Positions 6,893-13,973 of a DNA stretch of 16,162 nucleotides are shown one piece after another (the stretch's first letter is position 1; every line of letters starts with the position of its first letter). The notes beneath the pieces are model-generated. The model made no database searches and was not told where the DNA came from. It worked only from the letters and a program-made list of their open reading frames with translations. The position numbers were made by a program, and so were the translations under genes. Location: the NCBI RefSeq assembly GCF_938018035.1, contig NZ_CALIJF010000202.1, forward strand, positions 1-16,162, written 5' to 3'. The stretch comes from an uncultured Campylobacter sp. Lineage in GTDB: Bacteria > Campylobacterota > Campylobacteria > Campylobacterales > Campylobacteraceae.

Positions 6893-8641
6893 GTGAGCGA
6901 GACTATCGCCGCTATCGCTACGGCTCACGGCATCGGCGGAATTTGCATAGTTAGAATTTCAGGCGAGGAAGCGCTATCTATCGCTCTAAGCCTTTCGCAT
7001 CGCAGCTCTTTGCGACCTCGCTATGCTACGCTTGTGAATCTTTTTGACGCGAGTGGCGAAGCGTTCGGCGAGGCGATTTTGATATATTTTAAAGCTCCGC
7101 ATAGTTTTACCGGCGAAGATGTCGTAGAAGTGCAGACCCATGGCGGCTTTACGGCTTCGTCCTTGGCGTTAGATGCCGCGCTGGCTCTGGGCGCGCGCAT
7201 AGCAAATCCGGGCGAGTTTAGTAAGCGAGCGTTTTTAAACGGCAAAATGGATCTTAGTAAAGCCGAAGCCATAAGCGATCTGATTAATTCGCGCTCGCAA
7301 AGTGCGGCTAAAATTTTAGCTAGAAACCTGCGCGGCGAGCTAGCAGACTTCGTCGCAAATCTGCGCGCGGCTCTGGTTAAGACGCTAGCTTTTGTCGAGG
7401 TTTGCATCGACTACGCAGAGGACGATCTGCCCGCAGATGTGCTGCAAAGCTCGCAAAAGATGCTGGATGAAAATATAAAAAGCCTGGGAAAAATCACCCG
7501 CATAAGCCGCAGTCGCAAGGGGTTGATCGAGGGCTTTAAGGTGGCGATCGTAGGTAAGCCCAATGTCGGTAAATCAAGCATTTTAAATTCTATGCTGAGC
7601 TTTAGTCGCGCTATCGTGAGCGACGAAGCGGGCACTACGCGCGATCTTATCGAAGAAAGCTTGCAAATAGGCACTCATCTAATCCGTATAGTCGATACCG
7701 CAGGTATCAGACACAGCGGCTCAAAGCTTGAAAGTATCGGCATTTCATATTCGCTTCGCGCTGCAAGCGAGGCAGACGTGATTTTGGCAGTGTTTGACGC
7801 AAGTCGCGAATGGGATGCTGAGGACGCGCAGATCCTAAAAATACTGCGCGAACAAAAAGAGAAAAAAATCATCTACATTTTAAATAAATGCGACTTGCCG
7901 CGTAAATTTCATCCTAGCGCGGAGGATCTTGACGAGGATTTAGAGGCTTTTTCTGAAAAAAATTTCGCAGCCGAAAATCCCATATCAGAGAATTTCACAG
8001 CCGAAAATTTAAAGCAAGGTCGGACTTGCGATGCTTCTTTAAATTCCTGCGCGCAGAATTTAAAAGCTAAAAATTTAAAGCGTGACTTAAACGCGCAAAA
8101 TTCTACTTCCACAAATTCCGCGCCTACAAGCCAAATAGCTCTTGCGAATTCCATAAATCCAAAGGAACAGAATTTTGCCGCAAAAGCGGGACTAGCGTCG
8201 CCAAATACCGAGCGCGTTACTGCAAGCTGTGCTGCGGGGAATTTTACGAAAGATGATTCCAAACAAAATTCTGCAAATTCCATCGCGCCTAGTAGCTCTG
8301 CAATAAATCCCGTTAGGCAAAATACCCAAGCAAATTCCATTTTTGCGCCACTTGAAATTTCTGCAAATGAGGGCGTGGATAAAATTTTAACCGCGCTTGA
8401 GAGCTACTTAAATTCTCAAAATTTCGATGGCCTTATGCTAAGCAATGAGCGGCAAATTCTATCTTGCGAGAGCGCGCTTGCGGCTCTTAAAAATGCGAGC
8501 GAGCGCCTGGCTTGCGGCGAACTTGAGCTTTTTGCATTTGAGATAAATCGCGCGATTGAGGCGATTGCACGTATTTCGCGTCCATTTGAGCGAGATGAAA
8601 TTTTAGACGAAATGTTTAGCAATTTTTGCCTCGGCAAATAG
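6893..8641 (+). CDS. mnmE: tRNA modification GTPase MnmE with large low-complexity insertion
   Basis: GTPase that works with MnmG to install the 5-carboxymethylaminomethyl-type group on U34 of certain tRNAs. Seen in order: the N-terminal folate-binding domain (TIAAIATAHGIGGICIVRIS; NPGEFSKRAFLNGKMDLSKA), G1 GKPNVGKSS, G2 GTTRDLIEE, G3 DTAGIRHS, G4 NKCD (residues 331-334), G5 SANEG (residues 490-494) and the C-terminal CLGK ending that carries the essential Cys. The protein is 582 residues against 440-460 in the family. The excess lies between G4 and G5, where about 159 residues replace the usual 25 or so. That insert is rich in Asn, Ser, Ala and Lys and free of stops. All catalytic motifs are intact, so the enzyme is probably functional. 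The start is GTG 6893, two bases after jag, with no clear ribosome site, suggesting coupling. Confidence 0.95.
   Translation: MSETIAAIATAHGIGGICIVRISGEEALSIALSLSHRSSLRPRYATLVNLFDASGEAFGEAILIYFKAPHSFTGEDVVEVQTHGGFTASSLALDAALALGARIANPGEFSKRAFLNGKMDLSKAEAISDLINSRSQSAAKILARNLRGELADFVANLRAALVKTLAFVEVCIDYAEDDLPADVLQSSQKMLDENIKSLGKITRISRSRKGLIEGFKVAIVGKPNVGKSSILNSMLSFSRAIVSDEAGTTRDLIEESLQIGTHLIRIVDTAGIRHSGSKLESIGISYSLRAASEADVILAVFDASREWDAEDAQILKILREQKEKKIIYILNKCDLPRKFHPSAEDLDEDLEAFSEKNFAAENPISENFTAENLKQGRTCDASLNSCAQNLKAKNLKRDLNAQNSTSTNSAPTSQIALANSINPKEQNFAAKAGLASPNTERVTASCAAGNFTKDDSKQNSANSIAPSSSAINPVRQNTQANSIFAPLEISANEGVDKILTALESYLNSQNFDGLMLSNERQILSCESALAALKNASERLACGELELFAFEINRAIEAIARISRPFERDEILDEMFSNFCLGK
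7930..8345 (+). repeat. Degenerate low-complexity coding repeat inside mnmE
   Basis: Between the G4 and G5 motifs the DNA repeats short words: AAAATTTAA, CAAAATTC and AAATTCC. The latter encodes N-S at residues 408, 419, 462 and 481, each followed by I/A and then Pro (NSAP, NSINP, NSIAP, NSIFAP). The 5' half instead repeats AEN-F/P/L and KNL. Spacing is irregular, so this is an eroded repeat rather than a clean tandem array. Confidence 0.6.
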
Positions 8642-8671
8642 CGTTTTAGCTACTAATTAGCCAAAATTCAA

Positions 8672-8677
8672 TATAAT
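8672..8677 (+). promoter_or_regulatory. Promoter -10 box of the LOS/lipid A operon
   Basis: A perfect TATAAT lies in the 59-base gap after mnmE, with T-rich sequence upstream (GCGTTTTAG) as in Campylobacter promoters. Transcription would start near 8684. An ACGAGG ribosome site (8690-8695) stands 5 bases before the lpxL ATG. The 8-base palindrome CTAATTAG (8653-8660) lies 11 bases upstream of the -10 box, a possible operator or chance. Confidence 0.6.
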
Positions 8678-8700
8678 CTCGCATTTAAAACGAGGTCTTT

Positions 8701-9582
8701 ATGAAGGAAAAAATCCAATATTTTTTGGCGCTGGGTCTGATAAAATTTGCAAAATTCGCGCCGAAAAGCTTCATATTCGCATTTTTCGATAAGCTCGCAC
8801 TTTTTGCATCGTGGAAGCTTAGCAGGCGCGTTAAAGTCGCGCAGGATAACCTTCGCGCCGCCTATCCGCAAAAAAGCGAAAGTGAGCTTCACGCTCTTGC
8901 GATCGAGAATTTTCGCAGTATCGCTAGGACGCTTACCGACACGCTTTTATTTTACAATGGCAGACTAAAATTTGATGATCTGATTTCAAACGGCGAGCAG
9001 GCGCTAGAGCGCGTCCGAGAGCTAAAAGGTGATAATCCGCACGGGATTTTATTTTTTACGGCGCATTTTGGAAATTGGGAAATTCTAGCTAATTTTTTCG
9101 GCGCCAATGGCTTCCCTGTCTCGGTAGTCGGGCGTCGCAGCGATAACGAGCTGATCGAAGAGCGGCTCGTAGCGCCGTTTCGCGAGCGCTACGGCAATGA
9201 CCTCATTTACAAGGACGATGCGATGCGCAGGCTCGTGCAGGCGCTAAAGCAGGGGCGCAACGTAGGCATTCTGCCCGATCAAAAGCCAGGCCCTAAAAAC
9301 AGCCTGCTTACGACCTTTTTTGGACGGCAGTGCTACACCACGAAGACTATCGCGTCACTTTATTTGAAATTTCGCCCCGTGCTGATACCAATTTTTGCGC
9401 GCCGCGGAGAGGATAATCGCTACGAGATCGTGATCAAGGATTTCCCGCCGCTACCTGAAGGGCTAAATAAGGACGAAGCCGAGCTGTTTATCACGCAAAA
9501 GTGCAACGACATTTTCGAAGAGGTCGTGCGAACCGCGCCGCAGCAGTGGTTTTGGATACACAAACGATGGAAGATGGACTGA
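8701..9582 (+). CDS. lpxL: Lipid A biosynthesis lauroyl acyltransferase (LpxL/HtrB family)
   Basis: Inner-membrane acyltransferase that adds a secondary acyl chain to the Kdo-lipid A precursor. 293 residues, typical length. Seen: a hydrophobic N-terminal anchor (residues 7-38), NLRAAYPQKSESEL, the catalytic H-x4-E motif as HFGNWE (His122, Glu127), and the conserved GILPDQKPGP (Asp193 region) followed by TTFFGRQCYTTKTIASL. In C. jejuni the equivalent gene (htrB/waaM) also stands at the head of the LOS locus, matching this position. It follows its own promoter and overlaps the next start by one base (TGATG). The exact acyl chain cannot be told from sequence. Confidence 0.93.
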   Translation: MKEKIQYFLALGLIKFAKFAPKSFIFAFFDKLALFASWKLSRRVKVAQDNLRAAYPQKSESELHALAIENFRSIARTLTDTLLFYNGRLKFDDLISNGEQALERVRELKGDNPHGILFFTAHFGNWEILANFFGANGFPVSVVGRRSDNELIEERLVAPFRERYGNDLIYKDDAMRRLVQALKQGRNVGILPDQKPGPKNSLLTTFFGRQCYTTKTIASLYLKFRPVLIPIFARRGEDNRYEIVIKDFPPLPEGLNKDEAELFITQKCNDIFEEVVRTAPQQWFWIHKRWKMD

Positions 9583-10901
9583 TGGCGCGGCAAATTTCAA
9601 GAGGCGAGAGCAAACAGGGCGTCATAAGAAATTTATCCGCTCCGCAGGGCTTGCGCCTTTTTGCAAAAGAGCAAAGCGTCGTAAATTTAGGCGCCGCCGC
9701 GCGAGAGAGCAAAAATTCGGATTTCAAAAATTTTATATCGTTTTGCGGTGGCTCTTCTTGTGCTTTGCGGCGTGAAAGCTTTAGTGATAAAAATTTAAGA
9801 TCGGGTGCCTCAGATTACGCGTGGCACGCAGGCGGCGGGTCATTAAATTTAAACAGCGAAAACTCCGCTGCAAATCCGTCCGCCCCAAAAAATCCGCATC
9901 GAAAAGCGCTCATCTTAAGCGACGGCCGCAAGGGGCACGAGAACCAAAGTATCGCATTTTGCGAGCTAAAAGGGCTTGAGTTTTGCATTTACAAGATCGC
10001 TTACGCAAACAAGCTTCTTAAACTCTGCTCCTACGCGCTTGATTTTTTTGGGCTTTATTTTAAAATTTTTAAGTGCGATCTTGGCGGGAGTGGCACGGCG
10101 GCGGACCGTAAAAACGGATCAAATTTAAATAATACCTCTTTAAATAGCCCCGCTGCATCAGATAGCGCAAATTTAGATGCCTCAGCAGATCGCAATTTAA
10201 ATTTCGCAAATTTCGATCTATTTGTAGGCGCGGGCTCTACGAGCTATTACGCGCTAAAATTTTACGCGCGCAGATACGCAAAGCCGAGTATAGCACTAAT
10301 GTACCCGAAGGGCTACCGCAAGGATTTTAGCGTCATCATCGCAGGCGCGCATGATCGCCCGATGCCGAGTGCGAACCTTAAAATTTCGCCCGTCTCGCTT
10401 AGCTTTTCGCGCTCGCAGGGGCTGTATAAGCCGCAGCGCAAATCCATCGGATTTATCATCGGCGGGCCGAATTCCTGCTTTGAGATGGGGGATGAAATTT
10501 TAAAGCAGATCGTGGGCGTAAGGACGCAGTTTGCGGACTGCGAGTTTGCGCTAACGACCTCTCCGCGCACGCCGCGGGCTACCGAGAGCGCGCTAGAAAA
10601 ACTCGGCTGGGATTACAGCGTGATTTATAGCCGCGAGCCCGTAAATCCGATCGGCGATTTTTTGGCGCAGTGCGAATGGGTTTTTATCAGCGAGGATAGC
10701 GTTTCGATGATAAGCGAGGCCGTATCTAACGGGAGCGCGAGCGTAGCTATTTTGAACCTAAAGCGCAAAGACGCTCATAATAAATTTGACGATTTTATAA
10801 GCGCTCTCGTTTCTACGGGTCATGCTAGGCGCTACGATGAAGCGCTAAAAAAGACCGCAAAGTACGATCTGAAGGCGTTTGTGAGGGAGATAAAAATATG
10901 A
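9582..10901 (+). CDS. ELM1/GtrOC1-family putative glycosyltransferase with N-terminal extension and internal insert
   Basis: Member of the family named after plant mitochondrial-fission factor ELM1; bacterial members are predicted GT-B-like glycosyltransferases, often in LPS/LOS loci. The recognisable domain starts at about residue 108 (KALILSDGRKGHENQSIAF). It continues through DLFVGAGSTSYYALKFYARR, IGFIIGGPNSCFEMGD and the C-terminal lobe WVFISEDSVSMISEAVSNGS, typical of a nucleotide-sugar-binding half. The chosen ATG 9582 overlaps the lpxL stop (TGATG) and gives 439 residues; an ATG at 9501 would run 81 bases into lpxL and is unlikely. Residues 1-107 form a non-conserved, Ser/Asn/Ala-rich extension, and residues about 170-208 are a second Asn/Ser-rich insert. 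The stop overlaps the next gene (ATGA). Function in core sugar transfer is inferred from context. Confidence 0.8.
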   Translation: MARQISRGESKQGVIRNLSAPQGLRLFAKEQSVVNLGAAARESKNSDFKNFISFCGGSSCALRRESFSDKNLRSGASDYAWHAGGGSLNLNSENSAANPSAPKNPHRKALILSDGRKGHENQSIAFCELKGLEFCIYKIAYANKLLKLCSYALDFFGLYFKIFKCDLGGSGTAADRKNGSNLNNTSLNSPAASDSANLDASADRNLNFANFDLFVGAGSTSYYALKFYARRYAKPSIALMYPKGYRKDFSVIIAGAHDRPMPSANLKISPVSLSFSRSQGLYKPQRKSIGFIIGGPNSCFEMGDEILKQIVGVRTQFADCEFALTTSPRTPRATESALEKLGWDYSVIYSREPVNPIGDFLAQCEWVFISEDSVSMISEAVSNGSASVAILNLKRKDAHNKFDDFISALVSTGHARRYDEALKKTAKYDLKAFVREIKI

Positions 10902-11974
10902 GGGTTGTGCAAATCCTGCCAGAGCTGAACGAAGGCGGCGTCGAGCGCGGCGTAGTCGAGCTAAATAGAGAGTTTGCACGGCGCGGCATCGAAAATTTCG
11001 TTATCAGTAACGGCGGCAAATTGGCGCCCGAGATAGAAAACGAGGGCGGCGTGCACGTGCAGCTCGACGTTTGCTCTAAAAATATCTTAAGCGCTCCGGC
11101 GCGCGTTTTAAAGCTACGTAAAATTTTAAGCGAGATCGCTCCCGACATCGTGCATGTCCGCTCCCGCGTGCCGGCGTGGCTGGTTAAATTTGCCCGCCCC
11201 GAAGCAAAGATCGTAAGCACCGTGCATGGGATAAATTCCGTAAATTTCTACAGCAAAATCATGACGGATGCGGACGCGATCATCTGTCCTAGCGGCTATG
11301 CGCGCGATCACGTGGTGCGAAGCTACGGCGCGGATGCGGCCAAGATCACGATCATTCCGCGCGGCATCGATCTAGTAAAATTTAATCCCAAAAATTTAGA
11401 CGAGCGCTTTATCGCGGAATTTAGACAGAATTTTAACCTCGCGCAGGATGATTTCATCGTCTCGGGCGTTGGGCGCATCACGCAGATTAAGGATTACAAA
11501 ACCCTGATTCGTGCCGCGGCTTTAGCAAGTGAACAAAAGCTTAAAATTTTGATCGTAGGCGGCGCGAGAGCGGATCGCGACGAGTATTTTTCCGAGCTAA
11601 AATCGCTCGTAGCTGAGCTTGGCCTGGACGAGCGCGTAATTTTTACGGGTTCGCAGAGCAAGGTGGCCGAGATTTACTCGCTCTCGTCGGTCACGGTAAG
11701 CGCTTCAAGCAAGCCCGAGAGCTTCGGGCGCTCGATGGCTGAGGCGATCGCGCTCAACTGCCCGGTGATCGCGACCCGCCACGGCGGCGCGCTGGATATC
11801 GTGAGAGAGGGCGAAAACGGTTATTTTTTTGACGTGGGCGACGCGCAGGCGTTAGCGGGGCTATTTGCTCCCGCGCGCGAGCTGAAATTTGACGGCTACG
11901 GCTATGTTTTGCAAAACTTCAGCCTAGAGCAGATGGTAGAAAAAACGATAAAGGTTTATGAGAGTTTAATATGA
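10898..11974 (+). CDS. Glycosyltransferase family 4 (GT-B fold), LOS core
   Basis: Retaining GT-B glycosyltransferase of the GT4 type, 358 residues. The N-terminal lobe opens with MRVVQILPELNEGGVERGVV, the glycine-rich acceptor-side loop. PDIVHVRSR and VSTVHGINSV follow, then the interdomain segment KITIIPRGIDLVKFNP and the donor lobe starting FIVSGVGRITQIKDYKTLIRA. The EX7E motif is Glu274-SFGRSMA-Glu282, followed by the family's nucleotide-binding segment CPVIATRHGGALDIV. No insert is present in the linker between the lobes, unlike the second GT4 gene of the cluster. It overlaps both neighbours by 4 bases. The likely role is adding a sugar to the LOS/LPS core from the cytoplasmic face; sugar and linkage are unknown. 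Confidence 0.92.
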   Translation: MRVVQILPELNEGGVERGVVELNREFARRGIENFVISNGGKLAPEIENEGGVHVQLDVCSKNILSAPARVLKLRKILSEIAPDIVHVRSRVPAWLVKFARPEAKIVSTVHGINSVNFYSKIMTDADAIICPSGYARDHVVRSYGADAAKITIIPRGIDLVKFNPKNLDERFIAEFRQNFNLAQDDFIVSGVGRITQIKDYKTLIRAAALASEQKLKILIVGGARADRDEYFSELKSLVAELGLDERVIFTGSQSKVAEIYSLSSVTVSASSKPESFGRSMAEAIALNCPVIATRHGGALDIVREGENGYFFDVGDAQALAGLFAPARELKFDGYGYVLQNFSLEQMVEKTIKVYESLI

Positions 11975-13158
11975 AAAAATTTTTTTACGAAAACGGCGCG
12001 CCTAGCGGCTGGAGGATCACATTTTTAACGCTGCTGCTTCTTTGGTGCGCGTCGCTGTTTTTTAAAAACGCGGTCTATCAGATCTCATTTGCGGCGCTAA
12101 ATTTACTCTTTTTGGCGCATCTATTGTATTTTAAAAACTACGCAACACTAAGCGAAATTTTGAAAAAAACGCGATTTATCGCGATCTGCTTCGTCTGCGT
12201 CGTCGCGACGCTAGCGATCTCAAACCTCCTAAACGAGGCTGTTATCTCAAAAAAAGCATGGCAGAGCACGCTATTTTTCGTGCTTCGATACGGCGCGATA
12301 TTTTTGGTGCTTTGTTATTTTTACAAGCTTAAATTTTTTGATCAGAACGCCGTTTTTGCCTTTCTGTTCGTAGGGCTTGGAATTTTAGCGGCAAGCGCGA
12401 TCTATCAGTTTGTAAGCAGCCCCGATGCGATCACCTTTTCAAGCAGCACCGGTCGCGGTGGTCTTAGCGGATCGCTTTCTAATCGCAATATCTTAGGGCT
12501 TTTTATGGGCTTTGGGCTCTGCCTTAGCGCGGTGGCGATACGGCGGCCTTTGGCGCTTAAATTTGCGGCTCTATTTTTGTTTGCATTTTTTATGATCTTT
12601 TCATTTTCCAGAGCGGCGTGGGTCGGCGCGTTCTGCGCGCTCGCGTTTTACGGCGCGTTAAATTTAAAGAGCCTAAACAAAAAATACCTGCTTTTCACGG
12701 TAGGCTTTATCGCGATTTTTGCTGTTTTGCTTGCGCTTTCGCCGTCGTTTGAGCAAAGGCTGGCCGCGCTATTTAGCGGCGATTCTTCAGGCAGGACCGT
12801 GATTTGGAGCTATATTTTAGAAATGGCGCAACAAAAGCCTATCTTAGGCTACGGACTGGGCTCATATATAAATTTGCCGGGCTCCCCGGTTCTTGAGCAT
12901 CCCGAATACAACGCACCGCATAATTTATTTTTAGAAATTTTACTTTATAGCGGCGCGCTCGGGCTTATCTTTTACGGCGCAATCCTATTTAGCGTTTTTA
13001 AAGAGTGCGTCCAAAGCAGGCAGTTTGGGGTTCTCACGCTTCTGATATATCTTTTGATAGATTGCCAGTTCGATCACGGCGCGTATCTGTCGAAAGAAAC
13101 GCTAAGTCTGGCTACGATTTTGAGCTTTTTGGCTTATCGCATGAGGATCGAGCGATGA
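11971..13158 (+). CDS. O-antigen ligase family membrane protein (WaaL/Wzy-like)
   Basis: Polytopic inner-membrane protein of 395 residues with about ten to eleven hydrophobic segments. Seen: GGLSGSLSNRNILGLFMGFG, FSFSRAAWVGAF, and a large loop with the family signature region SGRTVIWSYILEMAQQKPILGYGLGSY and EYNAPHNLFLEILLYSGALG. The HN pair and the conserved Arg in that periplasmic loop match the Wzy_C/O-antigen ligase family. Members transfer a lipid-linked glycan to the lipid A core (WaaL) or polymerise repeat units (Wzy); the two cannot be told apart here. Placement among core glycosyltransferases favours a ligase. Both ends overlap neighbours by ATGA. Confidence 0.88.
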   Translation: MKKFFYENGAPSGWRITFLTLLLLWCASLFFKNAVYQISFAALNLLFLAHLLYFKNYATLSEILKKTRFIAICFVCVVATLAISNLLNEAVISKKAWQSTLFFVLRYGAIFLVLCYFYKLKFFDQNAVFAFLFVGLGILAASAIYQFVSSPDAITFSSSTGRGGLSGSLSNRNILGLFMGFGLCLSAVAIRRPLALKFAALFLFAFFMIFSFSRAAWVGAFCALAFYGALNLKSLNKKYLLFTVGFIAIFAVLLALSPSFEQRLAALFSGDSSGRTVIWSYILEMAQQKPILGYGLGSYINLPGSPVLEHPEYNAPHNLFLEILLYSGALGLIFYGAILFSVFKECVQSRQFGVLTLLIYLLIDCQFDHGAYLSKETLSLATILSFLAYRMRIER

Positions 13159-13973
13159 TCTACGCGGCGGTTTTGGCTTTTGCGGCGGTAGCGCTTTTTG
13201 CGTGGTTTTGCCTGCGCTTTGCGTGGTGGGCGAAGGATCTGCCTTACGAGTATCCGCGCGTGCTGATGTATCATATGATCCGAGAGCATCTACCAAAGCG
13301 TGCTTCTAAATTCAACCGCCTACGCGTAACCCCCGCCGCTTTTGAAAAACAGCTTGCGTGGCTGAAGCAAAACGGCTTTACGAGCTATACTCTAAGCGAG
13401 CTTGCGAGTTTGAATGAGAAGCCTGCAAAGGCGGTTTGTATTACCTTTGACGACGGATACCGCGATAATCTTACGGGCGCTCTGCCTCTTTTGCAAAAAT
13501 ACGGCTTTAAGGCGACGATTTTCATCGTAAATCGGCGCTTTGACGGGAATTGGGCGACCGATAAGGATCTGAAAAAATCAAGTGACGAGCTAAATCGCGA
13601 GGAGATGCTAAGCGATGAGGAGGTTCGCGAGCTTTTGCGAAGCGGGCTCATCGAGATCGGCTCGCATACGCTCGATCACGCAAATTTGCCTGGCCTGGAC
13701 GCGCAAGAGCAGCTGCGCCAGATGAGCGAATCAAAGCGCGAAATAGAGGCGAAATTTGAGATTTCTTGCAGCGCCTTTGCCTATCCGTTCGGCTTTTACG
13801 ACGAGATTAGCGTGTGCTGCGCGCGCGAGGCGGGATTTAGCTGCGCCGTTACGACGCAAAACGACGTGTTGCGCCCTCACTACTCAAATTTTGAAATTCC
13901 GCGCATCATGGTTAGCGGCAGGCAGGGGCTTTTTAGCTTCATTTTGAAGATGAAGAAGGGCAGAAATAGATGA
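13155..13973 (+). CDS. Membrane-anchored polysaccharide deacetylase (CE4/NodB domain)
   Basis: 272-residue protein with a single N-terminal membrane helix (residues 2-25) and a NodB-homology deacetylase domain. The metal-dependent active site is complete: TFDDG (Asp99, Asp100) and the H-x3-H metal pair (His171, His175, in SHTLDH), with AYPFGFYDE as the following motif. It would remove N-acetyl or similar groups from a glycan on the periplasmic side if the helix exports the domain. The start is ATG 13155, overlapping the ligase stop (ATGA). The frame extends upstream to an ATG at 13005, but that would overlap the ligase gene by 154 bases and put extra charged sequence before the anchor, so it is rejected. 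In this operon its substrate is probably the LOS/LPS glycan. Confidence 0.9.
   Translation: MIYAAVLAFAAVALFAWFCLRFAWWAKDLPYEYPRVLMYHMIREHLPKRASKFNRLRVTPAAFEKQLAWLKQNGFTSYTLSELASLNEKPAKAVCITFDDGYRDNLTGALPLLQKYGFKATIFIVNRRFDGNWATDKDLKKSSDELNREEMLSDEEVRELLRSGLIEIGSHTLDHANLPGLDAQEQLRQMSESKREIEAKFEISCSAFAYPFGFYDEISVCCAREAGFSCAVTTQNDVLRPHYSNFEIPRIMVSGRQGLFSFILKMKKGRNR

Noticed and set aside
7909..8340. 143-codon open frame on the minus strand across the mnmE insert
   Set aside because: It is a shadow of the biased composition of the insert: no ribosome site, no recognisable domain, and it is antisense to a continuous mnmE frame.
7930..8345. mnmE insert as an intein, IS remnant or group I/II intron
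   Set aside because: No intein splice blocks (terminal Cys/Ser and His-Asn), no inverted repeats or transposase motifs, and no intron-like structure are visible; composition is simple low-complexity coding sequence.
9501..9581. Longer start for the ELM1-family gene at ATG 9501 within lpxL
   Set aside because: It overlaps conserved lpxL codons by 81 bases; ATG 9582 at the lpxL stop is the natural coupled start.
13005..13154. Longer start for the polysaccharide deacetylase at ATG 13005
   Set aside because: It would overlap the ligase gene by about 150 bases; ATG 13155 gives the ATGA overlap seen throughout the operon and puts the membrane anchor at the N-terminus.
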